Shown here: piece by piece, positions 63,368 through 64,000 of the stretch
How the letters are laid out: each line of letters opens with the position of its first letter
How positions within the stretch are numbered: the stretch's first letter is position 1
The notes under the pieces: generated by a model
What the model saw: only the letters and a program-made list of their open reading frames with translations
Told to the model about the DNA's origin: nothing
Databases searched by the model: none
From: Herbiconiux sp. SALV-R1
GTDB taxonomy: Bacteria > Actinomycetota > Actinomycetes > Actinomycetales > Microbacteriaceae
Assembly: GCF_013113715.1 (NCBI RefSeq)
Contig: NZ_CP053344.1
Span: forward strand, 1,922,001-1,986,000
Reading direction: 5' to 3'
DNA length: 64,000 bases
Position numbers and translations under genes: made by a program

Positions 63368-64000
63368 ATGGACAGGACGATCGTGGTGACGGGCGCGAGC
63401 GACGGGATCGGGGCCGCCGCCGCGCGCGCCTTCGCCGCCCAGGGAGATCGGGTCGTCGTGGTGGGGCGTTCGGCCGAGAAGACCCGCGCCGTCGCAGAGA
63501 GCATCGGGGCCGAGCACCACCTCGCCGACTTCTCCCGGCTCGAGCAGGTGCGCGACCTCGCCGATGTGCTGCTCGAGCGGCACGAGCGCATCGACGTGCT
63601 GGCGAACAACGCCGGCGGCATCATGGGCGAACGGACGATGACCGTCGACGGTCACGAGCTCACCTTCCAGGTGAACCACCTCGCACCGTTCCTGCTCACC
63701 ACCCTGCTCCTGCCGCGCCTCGTCGCCGCCGGAGGGCGGGTCATCACCACCTCGAGCGTGGCGCACCGCTTCGGCGGCCGCCTCGACCTCGACGACCTCG
63801 ACTCCGAGCGGCGGCACAGCCCGGAACGCGCCTACGGGGCGTCGAAGCTCGCGAACATCCTGTTCACCGTCGAGCTGCACCGGCGGTTTCGGGCCGAGGG
63901 ACTGCTCAGCGCCGCCTTCCACCCGGGGGTGGTCGCCACGGGTTTCTCGGCCGACTCGAGCACCGCACTCAGGCTGCTCTACCGCACGGGACTCAGCCGC
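63368..64000 (+). CDS. Short-chain dehydrogenase (partial, runs off the window)
   Basis: 211 residues from ATG 63368 to the window edge. VVTGASDGIGAAAARAFAAQG (TGxxxGxG), LANNAGG and YGASKLANILF (YxxxK) place it in the SDR family, similar to retinol-dehydrogenase/WW-domain-oxidoreductase-like forms. The C-terminus is outside the window. It starts 71 bp after the divergent helicase gene. Confidence 0.88.
   Translation, partial: MDRTIVVTGASDGIGAAAARAFAAQGDRVVVVGRSAEKTRAVAESIGAEHHLADFSRLEQVRDLADVLLERHERIDVLANNAGGIMGERTMTVDGHELTFQVNHLAPFLLTTLLLPRLVAAGGRVITTSSVAHRFGGRLDLDDLDSERRHSPERAYGASKLANILFTVELHRRFRAEGLLSAAFHPGVVATGFSADSSTALRLLYRTGLSR

Overview
The window is 64 kb of high-GC chromosome with strong G/C third-codon bias. 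It most likely comes from a Gram-positive actinobacterium of the Microbacteriaceae type. Supporting signs are a RsrA/SigR-type redox sigma pair, a fused actinobacterial 2-oxoglutarate decarboxylase/dehydrogenase (Kgd type), FtsE with a long tail, a frameshift-free prfB, a DUF3039 protein, and many GTG starts and 4-bp start/stop overlaps. No rRNA operon, CRISPR array, prophage, transposase or integrase was seen. Family is inferred from gene content; the genus cannot be fixed from the sequence alone.

Layout. 0-5 kb: a partial gene, then a minus-strand run of creatininase-like amidohydrolase, amidase, PAT-like acetyltransferase, uracil-DNA glycosylase, S51-like protein and phosphoribosyltransferase. 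5-8.5 kb: drug-type MFS exporter, SDR, membrane acyltransferase. 8.5-11.6 kb: methionine genes metY and metX, separated by 509 bp that holds a terminator and two inverted copies of a ~110-bp repeat. 11.7-14.9 kb: a sensor kinase, a kinase-like membrane partner and a LuxR-type response regulator, with the first two overlapping. 15-23.3 kb: thiamine-binding-like protein, GT87-type membrane enzyme, YceI protein, NAD(P)HX dehydratase, old yellow enzyme, two CBS/CNNM proteins, GuaB1. 23.4-27.3 kb: the Kgd enzyme. 27.3-29.5 kb: a CWB2 cell-wall protein and the rsrA/sigR pair. 29.5-35.6 kb: aroA, rsgA, hisN and envelope lipoproteins. 35.6-42 kb: tmRNA, SIMPL and SDR genes, smpB, ftsX, ftsE, prfB. 42-49.3 kb: MFS, tRNA-Leu, DedA, CDF transporter, rdgB-rph-murI, pncB, DUF3039. 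49.3-52.2 kb: ABC-2 exporter. 52.3-54.7 kb: nucleotidyltransferase plus TagG/TagH-like polysaccharide exporter. 54.8-59.5 kb: XRE regulator, a very large ATP-grasp/GNAT-like fusion and an SRPBCC partner. 59.5-64 kb: a TM0106-type nuclease-helicase and a partial SDR.

How genes work together. metY and metX form the direct-sulfhydrylation route to methionine. tmRNA and SmpB are the two halves of trans-translation, about 2 kb apart. RdgB and Rph sit with MurI in one overlapping operon. FtsE/FtsX couple to cell-wall hydrolysis. The nucleotidyltransferase and the ABC pair look like part of a surface-polymer export unit.

The most unusual stretch is 49-60 kb. It holds several short tandem duplications, two of them copying the 3' end of a gene. 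It also holds two large proteins whose conserved domains are interrupted by long low-complexity inserts, and a promoter region with three helically phased TGTTCAC half-sites. The best candidate for an undescribed system is the translationally coupled SRPBCC plus ATP-grasp/GNAT-like fusion at 55.5-59.2 kb.
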